Source of the DNA: Rhizorhapis sp036570425
GTDB taxonomy: Bacteria > Pseudomonadota > Alphaproteobacteria > Sphingomonadales > Sphingomonadaceae
Direction of reading: 5' to 3'
DNA length: 64,000 bases
Assembly: GCA_036570425.1 (NCBI GenBank)
Contig: DATCYF010000018.1
Span: 62,001 to 126,000, forward strand
The notes beneath the pieces were generated by a model that ran no database searches, had not been told where the DNA came from, and was given only the letters and a program-made list of their open reading frames with translations. Shown piece after piece: positions 8,846 through 17,134 of the stretch. The translations under genes were made by a program, and so were the position numbers. The first letter of the stretch is position 1. The number at the start of each line of letters is the position of its first letter.

Positions 8846-10875
8846 CAAAATGCCTGTCCCAGCGAGACATAGACTGCAATTCGCGGGTCACCGGGCTGCG
8901 GATTTATAGGCGTGCCGACATCGACCCGGATCGGGCCGAAGCTGGTATAATAACGAACGCCAATGCCGGCCCCGACCTGAAAGTCATTTAGATCAGGCAG
9001 GAAATCCGTAGAAATATTACCCGCATCGATGAACGGGACGACCCCGAAATTGCCGAAGCGAATGCGCGCTTCCACCGACAATTCAGCCAGGCCGCGCCCT
9101 CCGATCGGATCGTCATTGGCATCGCGCGGTCCGATATCCTGATAGCCATAGCCGCGCACCGATCCGCCGCCGCCCGCGTAGAATCGCCGCGAAGGCGCGA
9201 TTGTGTCCCGGTCAGCTCCCCATATAGTCCCCACCCGGGCGCGCCCTGCAAGCACTACCCGATCACCAATGGGCTGATAGAAGCTCCCGTCGATCTGCGT
9301 CCGGACATAACCAAAGGTGCCCGACTGGAATGACAGTTCCGGCGATATCCGCATGCCGAGCCGGAAACCGCTGGTGGGATCGAGCAGATCATCGCTGCCA
9401 TCATAATTAAGGCTGAGCGGCAGGGCCCCGATAAGGAACGTCCGGCGGCGCGGGATGGCTGTGGTGCCGACCGTATCGCGCTCGTCGGACGCCAGCAGTT
9501 CAGCTCCCACAGACCACGTCCAGGTCTTTTGAAAAATAATATTCGTTTGCTGCTCCAGACTGCCGGAAATCTGGAACGTCCTGGCGTCATAGGCGGACCG
9601 ATTGATGTTGCTGGCGGAAACCTGGCCGTTGAGAACCTGGTCACGGTGCAGAAAATTATTGCGGCGGTAAATGGCGGAGAGCGATTGTTCCTGTGTTCCC
9701 ACCACCCCGCGGAAGGTCATCGCGCCTTCAGGGGGGAAGAAGTTTCGATGCTGCCAACTCGCCTCCACACGGAAGCCTTCGCCCGTGCCATAACCCACCT
9801 CTCCCGCGACGGTGCGCGGAGGCGCACGTTCCAGTGCGACGTTCAGGTCAACGGTTTTCCCGTCCCCGGCATCCTGCGGCGTCAGTGTCACCGACGATAT
9901 CAGTCCCGTGGCGATAAGGGCCCGGCGCAGGTCCGTGACTTCCGATGTCTGATAGGGATCGCCCGGATCGAAGCGGGCGATGCGCTGAATATGACGTGCG
10001 CTGAAGATATCGTCGTTCCTGACGACTACCCGACCGAAGCGCCGATACCCGCCCGGCTCCACTATCATGGAAAGATCGCCCTGACGGTCTTCATGATCTA
10101 TGCGCACGGTCGGTTCGTCTATTTCGGCAAAAGGATAGCCCTTTTCACCCAGCGCGACGGCCAGTTCCAGTTGCGCGGCGACGATCTTGTCGGCATCGAC
10201 GGGGTCGCCCTTCTTGACCGGGAATGCCTCTCTCAAAGCGCTCTGATTCTCGCTGGCCTTTTCGAGCCCCGGGAGGCTGACTGTGTTCACCAGATATTGC
10301 GCGCCCGGTTCGGCATCAAGGACCACCTGCAACCGCGCGCCTGCATTGCCGGGCAAAATCTCGCTCGTCACGCGGGCGGAGTAATAGCCTTTGGCCCGAA
10401 GCAACCGCTGCAGCAACTCGACATCTTCCTCTGCGCGGCGGGAAATCTGGGCGACATTGGCTTCATCGCCCTCTCCTCCGCGAAGGACAGAGAGCTGATC
10501 GAAACGATCTCTGAATTGGTCGTCGAAGACATCGTTCAGGCCCCGGAGAACGACCTTGTATTTCTGTTCGCTGGTGTAATCGACGGAAGGAACGGATGCA
10601 GTATCGATGGTAATCGGGGCTTCAACAGCATCTCCGCCCGTTTCTTCAATCGCCGTTGTGCTTTCTTCCTCGTCCGGTTCAAGCGGCGCCACCGCATCGG
10701 GCTTGTCCATGTCGGGCCATGCGACGCCAAGGCCGGGCAGCGGCTCCAGGGGCGATTGCGTATCCGGCGCAGCAGCCTCCTGCGCATCAGCCGCCAAGGG
10801 GGCCATGCCTGCACTCATGACATAAAAGCAAAAGCAGGCTGTGCAGGATCGGAGGAGCATAGCGCTGCGGAACAT
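8845..10875 (-). CDS. tamA: Outer-membrane assembly factor TamA (BamA/Omp85 family)
   Basis: This 676-residue Omp85 protein should form an outer-membrane beta-barrel with periplasmic POTRA domains that works with TamB. It has a signal peptide (residues 1 to about 32) and an acidic, proline-rich linker of about 60 residues. POTRA-like repeats lie around residues 95-350, and a 16-strand barrel follows that includes the RRFYAGGGGSVRGYGYQDIG loop typical of Omp85. The C-terminal residue is phenylalanine (GQAF), the signal recognised by the Bam machinery. tamB follows with a one-base overlap, so the two are co-translated. Confidence 0.93.
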   Translation of the reverse strand: MFRSAMLLRSCTACFCFYVMSAGMAPLAADAQEAAAPDTQSPLEPLPGLGVAWPDMDKPDAVAPLEPDEEESTTAIEETGGDAVEAPITIDTASVPSVDYTSEQKYKVVLRGLNDVFDDQFRDRFDQLSVLRGGEGDEANVAQISRRAEEDVELLQRLLRAKGYYSARVTSEILPGNAGARLQVVLDAEPGAQYLVNTVSLPGLEKASENQSALREAFPVKKGDPVDADKIVAAQLELAVALGEKGYPFAEIDEPTVRIDHEDRQGDLSMIVEPGGYRRFGRVVVRNDDIFSARHIQRIARFDPGDPYQTSEVTDLRRALIATGLISSVTLTPQDAGDGKTVDLNVALERAPPRTVAGEVGYGTGEGFRVEASWQHRNFFPPEGAMTFRGVVGTQEQSLSAIYRRNNFLHRDQVLNGQVSASNINRSAYDARTFQISGSLEQQTNIIFQKTWTWSVGAELLASDERDTVGTTAIPRRRTFLIGALPLSLNYDGSDDLLDPTSGFRLGMRISPELSFQSGTFGYVRTQIDGSFYQPIGDRVVLAGRARVGTIWGADRDTIAPSRRFYAGGGGSVRGYGYQDIGPRDANDDPIGGRGLAELSVEARIRFGNFGVVPFIDAGNISTDFLPDLNDFQVGAGIGVRYYTSFGPIRVDVGTPINPQPGDPRIAVYVSLGQAF

Positions 10876-10967
10876 GGCGTTGTCCTAGCGCAATTACATT
10901 AATCCGCGCCAGTCCAGTTGTGTGCCGACCTGGCCGTTTTTACGACCGAACGAGCCCGGCATCAGGA

Positions 10968-11444
10968 TTAAAAGCTGCTTTCCAGCCGACCGAGCAACAT
11001 GCGCGCGGGACTTTCCGGCCGGGCGGGCCGATCGCTGCCAGTCATGCCCATCGCGCTCTGCAGCCGCGCCACCCGTTCATACAAATCCTCGCTTGCGCTG
11101 ATCAGGGCGCGGGCTGCGAAGGGGAAGCGTCCGACCACTTCCGTGTCCGAAGCCGCCGCCTCGCCCAGATGATGCCGGGGATTGGCAAGGTCGCTCCAGC
11201 GCAATTCACCGTTGTGTACGGCGCGCTGGGTCAACAGCCATGCGATCACGTGCATCAGCCGCGACGTGACTTTCAGGGATTCGCAGGAAAAACTCACGCG
11301 GAGCATGATGTCCATTTCCTCCCGGTCCCGGTCGCCCTGCTGGTCGAAATAGGCGCGCGCCTCATCCGCCATGACCATGGCTTCCACATACAGGCTGTCG
11401 AGGAGCTTTAAACTCATGCGGCGGGATACGGTGGTCTTATGCAT
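10968..11444 (-). CDS. DUF1465 family protein
   Basis: This 158-residue protein of unknown function is conserved in alphaproteobacteria. It is mostly helical, with the family-like stretches LLDSLYVEAMVMADEARAYF and VSFSCESLKVTSRLMHVIAW followed by LL. The start at 11444 gives the family length; an in-frame extension to 11543 has no similarity to it. No signal peptide or enzyme motif is seen. DUF1465 members often sit near YdcH-like genes, as here. Confidence 0.7.
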   Translation of the reverse strand: MHKTTVSRRMSLKLLDSLYVEAMVMADEARAYFDQQGDRDREEMDIMLRVSFSCESLKVTSRLMHVIAWLLTQRAVHNGELRWSDLANPRHHLGEAAASDTEVVGRFPFAARALISASEDLYERVARLQSAMGMTGSDRPARPESPARMLLGRLESSF

Positions 11445-11590
11445 CCCGCTAAACTGCCATAACGACGCCTTCCTGTCAGGCGCGTTAAGGACGTTTCCTA
11501 CCCTGCCGGAATTATTGTCTCGAAATGAATCGCTCCCGGCCAAAGGAGGAGGAGCATCAACTCCGGCGATGTTGGCGACCGTCCGCCATC

Positions 11591-11788
11591 CTAAGCGATG
11601 ATGTCGGGAATAAGGGCGTCCTCCAGAATGGCGATTTCGTCGCGCAAAAGCAGTTTCCGTTTTTTCAAACGGGCAAGCTGCAACTGATCCCGACCGCCCG
11701 AATCGATCAGCGCCATGATCGCCGTATCCAGATCCCGGTGCTCCTCGCGCAGGATTTCAAGACGGCGCATGATGTCTTCTGGATTCAT
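11591..11788 (-). CDS. YdcH family (DUF465) small protein
   Basis: This 65-residue coiled-coil protein has the DUF465 pattern: RRLEILREEHRDLDTAIMAL in the first helix and LARLKKRKLLLRDEIAILED in the second. The start is taken at ATG 11788 because the in-frame extension to 11905 is unlike the family and overlaps the control region of the divergent small gene at 11964. Function is unknown. Confidence 0.8.
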   Translation of the reverse strand: MNPEDIMRRLEILREEHRDLDTAIMALIDSGGRDQLQLARLKKRKLLLRDEIAILEDALIPDIIA

Positions 11789-11963
11789 ATGCACAGGGTT
11801 CCCGGCCGGAATGACGTTTCCTTTCAACCTATAAGCATGATCGCCCCAACGGGCCATCGCAAATCCTGCATCGCCCACCCATTCAGCCCCAGGACAAGCA
11901 GACAAAACAGAATATTTGTGATTTACTCGTCTTCCTACCCCTTCATCAGCTAGGAGAATATAT

Positions 11964-12119
11964 ATGGAGAACAGCCATATTGCAGCTCTTCAGGCCAAGC
12001 ATGCTGGCCTGGATGAACGTATCAAGGCGGAAAAGTGCCGACCTCTGCCTGATGCGACACTCCTTGCAAGTTTGAAGAAGCAGAAACTGCGTATCAAGGA
12101 AGAGCTGTCGACGCACTGA
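11964..12119 (+). CDS. Second YdcH-like (DUF465) small protein
   Basis: This 51-codon gene runs from ATG 11964 to TGA 12117-12119, with AGGAGA about eight bases before the start. The product has the same two-helix layout as the neighbouring DUF465 protein: ALQAKHAGLDERIKAEK, then LLASLKKQKLRIKEEL. The H..LD and LKK.KL..K.E core positions match, so the two divergent genes look like diverged paralogues. Confidence 0.75.
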   Translation: MENSHIAALQAKHAGLDERIKAEKCRPLPDATLLASLKKQKLRIKEELSTH

Positions 12120-12196
12120 AGCCACGATATATAGGCTAATTTCCTTATTCCATCGGCCCGGTGAGTCGTGAGACATGCCGGGCCAACGGACTATCT

Positions 12197-12556
12197 TCAG
12201 CGGACTTTTCGCACCGGCCGGAGAAAATCGGGCATCGCTGTCGCTGAACTGGAAACAGGCATCCGCGCGCGTGCCGGATCGATCGGATTATCGAAGGCCA
12301 CGCCAATTTTGTCGCCGTTGATCCAGACAACTGCGCCGCTCACTGGACCCACGCCCCGTACATTGAGAATAACGGCCTCGCCCTCGATTATGGGAAAGGG
12401 GCAGTCTGCCATCAGGCCTTTTGCAGACAAATTCCGCACGCGCACTTTTCCTCGCGCATGCCCGTCTGGCGACGAAACGCTGGTCAATAGGAAGAGGCTG
12501 TCCCGCTTCGCCTTCCGATCGGAAGGCATACCAAATGTGTCACGCCCGTCTTGCAA
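12197..12556 (-). CDS. PilZ domain protein
   Basis: This 119-residue single-domain protein is likely a cyclic-di-GMP receptor. The core NLSAKGLMAD matches the PilZ D/N-x-S-x-x-G motif and is followed by a beta-barrel ending GDKIGVAFDNPI. The upstream arginine-rich motif (RKAKRDSLFLL) is weak, so ligand binding is uncertain. It is encoded alone on the minus strand, upstream of and co-directional with no close partner. Confidence 0.75.
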   Translation of the reverse strand: MQDGRDTFGMPSDRKAKRDSLFLLTSVSSPDGHARGKVRVRNLSAKGLMADCPFPIIEGEAVILNVRGVGPVSGAVVWINGDKIGVAFDNPIDPARARMPVSSSATAMPDFLRPVRKVR

Positions 12557-12678
12557 CGCGTAATTCCCGCTCTTGCTCTGTCAAAATGGAACCCTGATCC
12601 ACCTATGGCGCAATTTTGTCGCCAAAGAGTTAAGGGGCCAAAAATCAAGGACATTGAAGGAAGGGAACGTCCACCTGA

Positions 12679-13557
12679 TCAGCAGGCAAGCGCGGCTTTG
12701 GCGGCGGGATATTCCTGAGTGCCCCGACTGACAATCTCATCGCCTTCCACCAGTTGAGCGATGTCAATATCCGGCAGCGAGTCAAGTTCTGCGTAGAGCG
12801 GTGCGAAATCGGTTTCCAGCGTCACTCGCAACAGTTCATCGAACCCGGAGAGGACGAAATAATTCTGCTGGTAATCATCGATCCGGTATTGCGTCCGCAT
12901 CACGCGCCTCAAATCGAACATGATGCGGTTCGGACTGGGGTCATCAAGCGCGAAAAGGCTTTCGCCACGGCTGGAAACGATGCCTGCCCCATAGATGCGA
13001 AGCTCTCCTTTTTCCCTCACCAGCCCGAACTCCACGGTATGCCAGTAAAGCCGCGACAACCGGTGCAGCGCGCCATATTGCAAACTGCGCAGGCCCCCGC
13101 GCCCATAAGCCTGCATATAATCGGCGAAGACCGGGTCCGCGAGCAGGGGCACATGGCCAAAGACATCATGGAACACGTCAGGTTCCTCCAGATAGTCAAG
13201 CTGGTCGGGACTGCGGATGAAATTGCCAGATACGAATCGCCGATTGGCGAGATGGTCGAAAAACACTTCGTCGGGAACCAGGCCTGGCACCGCCACCACT
13301 CGCCATCCAGTGGCACGCATCAGCCGTTCCGACAATTCTTCAAAGTCAGGAATACCCGGCTTGGAAAGGCGAAGCATGTCCAGCCCGCGCAAATACGCCT
13401 CGCTTGCGCGGCCGGGCAACAATGCGCTTTGCCGCGCGAACAGCCTGTCCCAGGTGGCGTGATCCTGCGCCGTGTAATGGGGCCAGTTCTGCGGAATGGT
13501 CCAATCGGCCGCAGCACCTTCGGGCGGCCGCGCCTTTTTTTCCATTTGCTTCTTCAT
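12679..13557 (-). CDS. phhA: Phenylalanine 4-monooxygenase
   Basis: This enzyme hydroxylates phenylalanine to tyrosine using tetrahydropterin and non-haem iron. It has 292 residues, the bacterial size. The iron-binding HDVFGH motif and the following YWHTVEFGLV glutamate segment complete the 2-His-1-carboxylate site. GWRVVAVPGLVPDEVFFDHL matches the family N-terminal part of the catalytic domain. A longer in-frame start at 13674 would overlap the divergent DUF2459 gene, so ATG 13557 (or 13545) is preferred. No strong ribosome site marks either. Confidence 0.93.
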   Translation of the reverse strand: MKKQMEKKARPPEGAAADWTIPQNWPHYTAQDHATWDRLFARQSALLPGRASEAYLRGLDMLRLSKPGIPDFEELSERLMRATGWRVVAVPGLVPDEVFFDHLANRRFVSGNFIRSPDQLDYLEEPDVFHDVFGHVPLLADPVFADYMQAYGRGGLRSLQYGALHRLSRLYWHTVEFGLVREKGELRIYGAGIVSSRGESLFALDDPSPNRIMFDLRRVMRTQYRIDDYQQNYFVLSGFDELLRVTLETDFAPLYAELDSLPDIDIAQLVEGDEIVSRGTQEYPAAKAALAC

Positions 13558-13579
13558 GTCCGGGATATAGCATTTTCCC

Positions 13580-14308
13580 ATGAAAAAATCGAGCGCGGCC
13601 GGAGATTCCCTGCTGCGGACCGTCCTCCGTATGGTCTGCTGGATCGTGCTGATCATATCCGCGCTCCTTGCCACCTATATGGCCGCTGCGCTTGCGGGCT
13701 CGCTGATGCCGGCCAATATGGGTTGGGTTGAACCCGGACAAGGCGTTCGTATTTTTGTTTACAGCAATGGCGTCCACACAGGCATTGTCGTGCCTACGGC
13801 AAATAAGGTGAAGGACTGGCGTTCATTGGTTCGGCCCAATGATCTCAGTGACCCACGTTATGCGGAGGATCATCTGCTGTTCGGCTGGGGCGAGCGGAAC
13901 TTTTATCTCCAGACGCCTTCATGGTCCGATCTTGATCTTTCGGTGGCTGCCCGCGCTCTGATTTATGGCCGCCGAACGCTGCTCCATGTCGATCACGTTC
14001 ATGATCCCCGCCCCGGCCCTGATATGCGCCCCGTGACGATCAGCGAAGCGCAATATGCCCTGCTGGCGCGGCGGATAGACGCTTATTTCGCCCTTGACCC
14101 TTATGGTGCGCCCCGCCCGATCAAAGGTTACGGCGCCAGCGATGTCTTCTATGAAGCGCACGGATATTATAGTCTTTTCCGCACCTGCAACGAATGGACC
14201 GGGCGGCAGCTACGGTCCATCGGCATCCGCATTGGCCGCTGGACGCCCTTCAGCGCCAGCGTGATGTACTGGTTCTATCCTGCGCGGGAAGCGTCGGCGT
14301 CAAGCTGA
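13580..14308 (+). CDS. DUF2459 / TIGR02117 family membrane-anchored protein
   Basis: This 242-residue protein has one N-terminal membrane helix (about residues 15-40, MVCWIVLIISALLATYMAAA) followed by an extracytoplasmic domain. Family signatures include IFVYSNGVHTGIVVPT, FGWGERNFYLQTP and LFRTCNEWTGRQLRS. The conserved His, Asp and Cys-Asn residues recall a papain-like or NlpC-type fold, but no activity is established. The start is only 22 bases from the divergent phhA start, leaving no room for separate promoters between them. Confidence 0.75.
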   Translation: MKKSSAAGDSLLRTVLRMVCWIVLIISALLATYMAAALAGSLMPANMGWVEPGQGVRIFVYSNGVHTGIVVPTANKVKDWRSLVRPNDLSDPRYAEDHLLFGWGERNFYLQTPSWSDLDLSVAARALIYGRRTLLHVDHVHDPRPGPDMRPVTISEAQYALLARRIDAYFALDPYGAPRPIKGYGASDVFYEAHGYYSLFRTCNEWTGRQLRSIGIRIGRWTPFSASVMYWFYPAREASASS

Positions 14309-14931
14309 GCACCAAGCCATTCCACCAGCAGGTCGAAAGAGATCGGCCGGACGAACGACAGCCCGGCCCGCCCGTCTTTCTGCCAGCGTATCAGGCTTTT
14401 GCGATCCTCAAGCCCGCTGATCGAAACGATGACCTCATTCTCGGCCTCTATCGGTTCGGGCAGCGTCAATTTGACGCCGCCTTGCGAAAGGTCACACAGA
14501 TCGACGCTTATCACCCGATTGCCAACCTTGATGTTGGCGCGACCGTAAACCTCTATCCGCGGCGCGCGCGCGCGGAGGCGCTTGCGGTCCGCTGACATGA
14601 CTTTCAACATGTCATCCACGTCGATTTCGTTGGCAAACTGAACGCCGATGCAGCCATCGCGCATCCAGACGATTTCACCATCCAGTTGCTGCCCCGAACG
14701 GATTTCAATGCCGATCTGTTCGCCGACCTCATGCGTCGAATAGATGTTCGCCATGATTCCGCCTGCGGAAATATTCCGTATCAAGCAGAGTTCCTGGCCC
14801 TTGCCACTCGTGATTTTCGCCACCCAGCGGACGGTGACAACCCTTCGTTCGGATTGCCGGTGCTCGTCTTCCGCTCCTGCAGTAGCGACAGCAGATCCGT
14901 CATTGATAGATGCGTGATGGATCATTGACAT
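14275..14931 (-). CDS. Protein with two PilZ domains
   Basis: This 218-residue cytoplasmic protein carries two PilZ-type barrels: the first with NISAGGIMANIYS (about residues 50-115) and the second with DLSQGGVKLTLPE (about 135-205). Arginine clusters precede each (RQSERRVV; RKRLRARAPR), as expected for cyclic-di-GMP contacts. ATG 14931 is preferred over the upstream in-frame ATG at 14994, and 14925 is also possible. Its end overlaps the convergent DUF2459 gene by 34 bases. Confidence 0.75.
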   Translation of the reverse strand: MSMIHHASINDGSAVATAGAEDEHRQSERRVVTVRWVAKITSGKGQELCLIRNISAGGIMANIYSTHEVGEQIGIEIRSGQQLDGEIVWMRDGCIGVQFANEIDVDDMLKVMSADRKRLRARAPRIEVYGRANIKVGNRVISVDLCDLSQGGVKLTLPEPIEAENEVIVSISGLEDRKSLIRWQKDGRAGLSFVRPISFDLLVEWLGAQLDADASRAG

Positions 14932-15070
14932 TGTGATCTCAAGCCTCGGAAAAAAAATAGCAGCTCCGTCTGGTCGTTGCTTCCCCCAGCCCAAAATGTC
15001 CCAGAAACGTAAAAACTAGGTAAAATTTCAATTAGATATGCGAATGTCTTGATGAAAATGGACGCGCCCA

Positions 15071-17134
15071 TCATGCGTTCGCACCTGCGACGATCGCTGC
15101 CCATTCGGCTTCGTCGATCACCTTTATGCCAAACTCGGCGGCTTTCTTGAGTTTCGACCCGGCGCCCGGCCCGGCGACGACCAAATCCGTCTTGGCCGAA
15201 ACCGATCCAGCGGCCTTGGCGCCTAACTGCTCTGCCTGCGCCTTGGCCTCGTCCCTGCTCATGGTTTCCAGCTTGCCGGTAAAGACGATGGTTTTACCCG
15301 TCAGTTCAGACTCGCGTATGTTGGAGACATAAGGCTGCGGCCGCACTTCGCTCAGCATGTCGCTCCAGGTCGCGCGATTATGCGGCTCATGGAAGAAATC
15401 GACCAGTGCCTCGACGACAGTGGGGCCGATGCCATCAATGGCGACAATCTCGGCCCGGGCAGTCTCATCGTCATGCGCAGCCGTGGCAACCTCGGCAAGC
15501 CGCTCGACCGTACCGAATGTCTTCAGCAGGTCACGCGCCGTAACCGAGCCGACATGGCGAATGCCAAGGCCGAAGAGGAAACGCGCTGCATCCGGCTCCC
15601 GTCGCGCCTCGATGGCGGCCAGCAGGTTTTCGACCGATTTCTGTTGCCATCCTTCCCGGCCGATCAGTTGTTGCCGTTTGTGGTGCAGGCGGAAGATATC
15701 GGCCGGACTTTCCAGCCAGCCCAGTTCGAAAAATTCCTGAATGCTCTTTTCGCCCAGGCCCTCTATGTCCATTGCCCCACGGCTGACAAAATGGATCAGC
15801 CGCTGCACCCGCTGAGCGTGGCAGATGAGGCCCCCGGTGCAGCGATAGTCTACCTCCCCCTCTTCCCTCACGGCTTCCGAACCGCAATCGGGGCATTTGC
15901 AGTCAAAGGCCCATATCTCACCCGGATTATCGCGCGTGAGGTTATCCACGACTTGCGGAATGACATCGCCTGCCCGCTGCACGACAATGCGGTCGCCCTC
16001 CCGCAGGCCCAGCCGTCCGATCTCGTCCATGTTGTGGAGGGTCACGTTGGATACGACCACTCCGCCCACCGTAACGGGCTGAAGCCGCCCCACGGGGGTG
16101 ACTTTGCCAGTGCGCCCGACCCGCGTGTCGATCCTGAGCAGGGTCGTCTGCGCCCGTTCAGCGGGAAATTTATGCGCAAGCGCCCAGCGCGGCGCCTTCG
16201 CAACAAAGCCCAGCCGCGCCTGCCAATCCAGCCGATCGACCTTATAGACGACGCCATCGATGTCATAAGGCATATCAGCCCGCAGCCTTTCGATGGCGCG
16301 GTAATGCTCCAGCAACGCCTCCAGATCATCGAAGCGCTGCAAATGCTCGGAAACAGGCACGCCCCAGCTTTCGATGGTCCGCATCACGTCCATCTGCGTC
16401 TCTCCGGGCACATGGCTGACTATGCCCCAGCCATGTGCCAGAAAACGCAACGGCCGCGCCGCTGTGATCGCTGGATCAAGCTGCCGGAGCGAGCCGGCCG
16501 CTGCGTTGCGGGGATTGGCGAATATCTTTCCGCCGACGTCCGCCTGCCGCTCATTGAGGGCCGCGAAATCGGCCTTCGCCATATAGACTTCGCCCCGCAC
16601 CTCGAAGATATCAGGCGCGCCTTGCGGCAGTTGCTGGGGAATATCCCTGATCGTCCGGGCATTGGCCGTGACATCTTCGCCCACCAGCCCGTCGCCCCGT
16701 GTCGCCGCGCGGATCAGCTTGCCGCCTTCATAGCGGATCGAGAGCGAAAGACCGTCGATCTTGTCCTCAGCCGTCATGGTAATGGGCGCATCATCGGCCA
16801 GGTTCAGATAACGGCGAATGCGGGCAAGGAATTCGGCGATGTCCTCATCGGAAAACCCGTTGTCGAGCGAATAGAGCCGTAGTTCATGCGTCACCTTACG
16901 CAGCGGCGTGCTCTCAATCGCCGCGCCGACTTGACGCGAAGGACTATCCTCACGGATCAGATGCGGAAATTGCGCCTCCAGTTCGGCATTACGCCGGATC
17001 AGCGCGTCATAGTCCGCATCGCTGATTTCAGGTGAATCCTCTGTGTGATACAGCCGATTATGGCGCGCAATCACCTTCGCCAACCGCATCAGTTCATTGG
17101 CGGCTTCCGCCTCGGAAATGATATCGGGCGTCAT
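15071..17134 (-). CDS. ligA: NAD-dependent DNA ligase
   Basis: This enzyme seals nicks in replication and repair using NAD. It has 687 residues. Domains in order are Ia, the adenylation domain with the catalytic lysine in EDKIDGLSLSIRYEGG (about residue 125), an OB fold, a four-cysteine zinc finger (CPDCG...CTGGLIC), helix-hairpin-helix repeats (FLFGLGIRHVG), and a C-terminal BRCT domain beginning TGKTIVFTGKLE. ATG 17134 overlaps the recN stop by one base (TGATG), with GGAGGG six bases upstream. It is the last gene of bamD-recN-ligA. Confidence 0.97.
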   Translation of the reverse strand: MTPDIISEAEAANELMRLAKVIARHNRLYHTEDSPEISDADYDALIRRNAELEAQFPHLIREDSPSRQVGAAIESTPLRKVTHELRLYSLDNGFSDEDIAEFLARIRRYLNLADDAPITMTAEDKIDGLSLSIRYEGGKLIRAATRGDGLVGEDVTANARTIRDIPQQLPQGAPDIFEVRGEVYMAKADFAALNERQADVGGKIFANPRNAAAGSLRQLDPAITAARPLRFLAHGWGIVSHVPGETQMDVMRTIESWGVPVSEHLQRFDDLEALLEHYRAIERLRADMPYDIDGVVYKVDRLDWQARLGFVAKAPRWALAHKFPAERAQTTLLRIDTRVGRTGKVTPVGRLQPVTVGGVVVSNVTLHNMDEIGRLGLREGDRIVVQRAGDVIPQVVDNLTRDNPGEIWAFDCKCPDCGSEAVREEGEVDYRCTGGLICHAQRVQRLIHFVSRGAMDIEGLGEKSIQEFFELGWLESPADIFRLHHKRQQLIGREGWQQKSVENLLAAIEARREPDAARFLFGLGIRHVGSVTARDLLKTFGTVERLAEVATAAHDDETARAEIVAIDGIGPTVVEALVDFFHEPHNRATWSDMLSEVRPQPYVSNIRESELTGKTIVFTGKLETMSRDEAKAQAEQLGAKAAGSVSAKTDLVVAGPGAGSKLKKAAEFGIKVIDEAEWAAIVAGANA

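Noticed and set aside
9529..10902. 457-codon frame antisense to tamA
   Set aside because: It overlaps the whole POTRA region of TamA and shows only shadow-frame composition.
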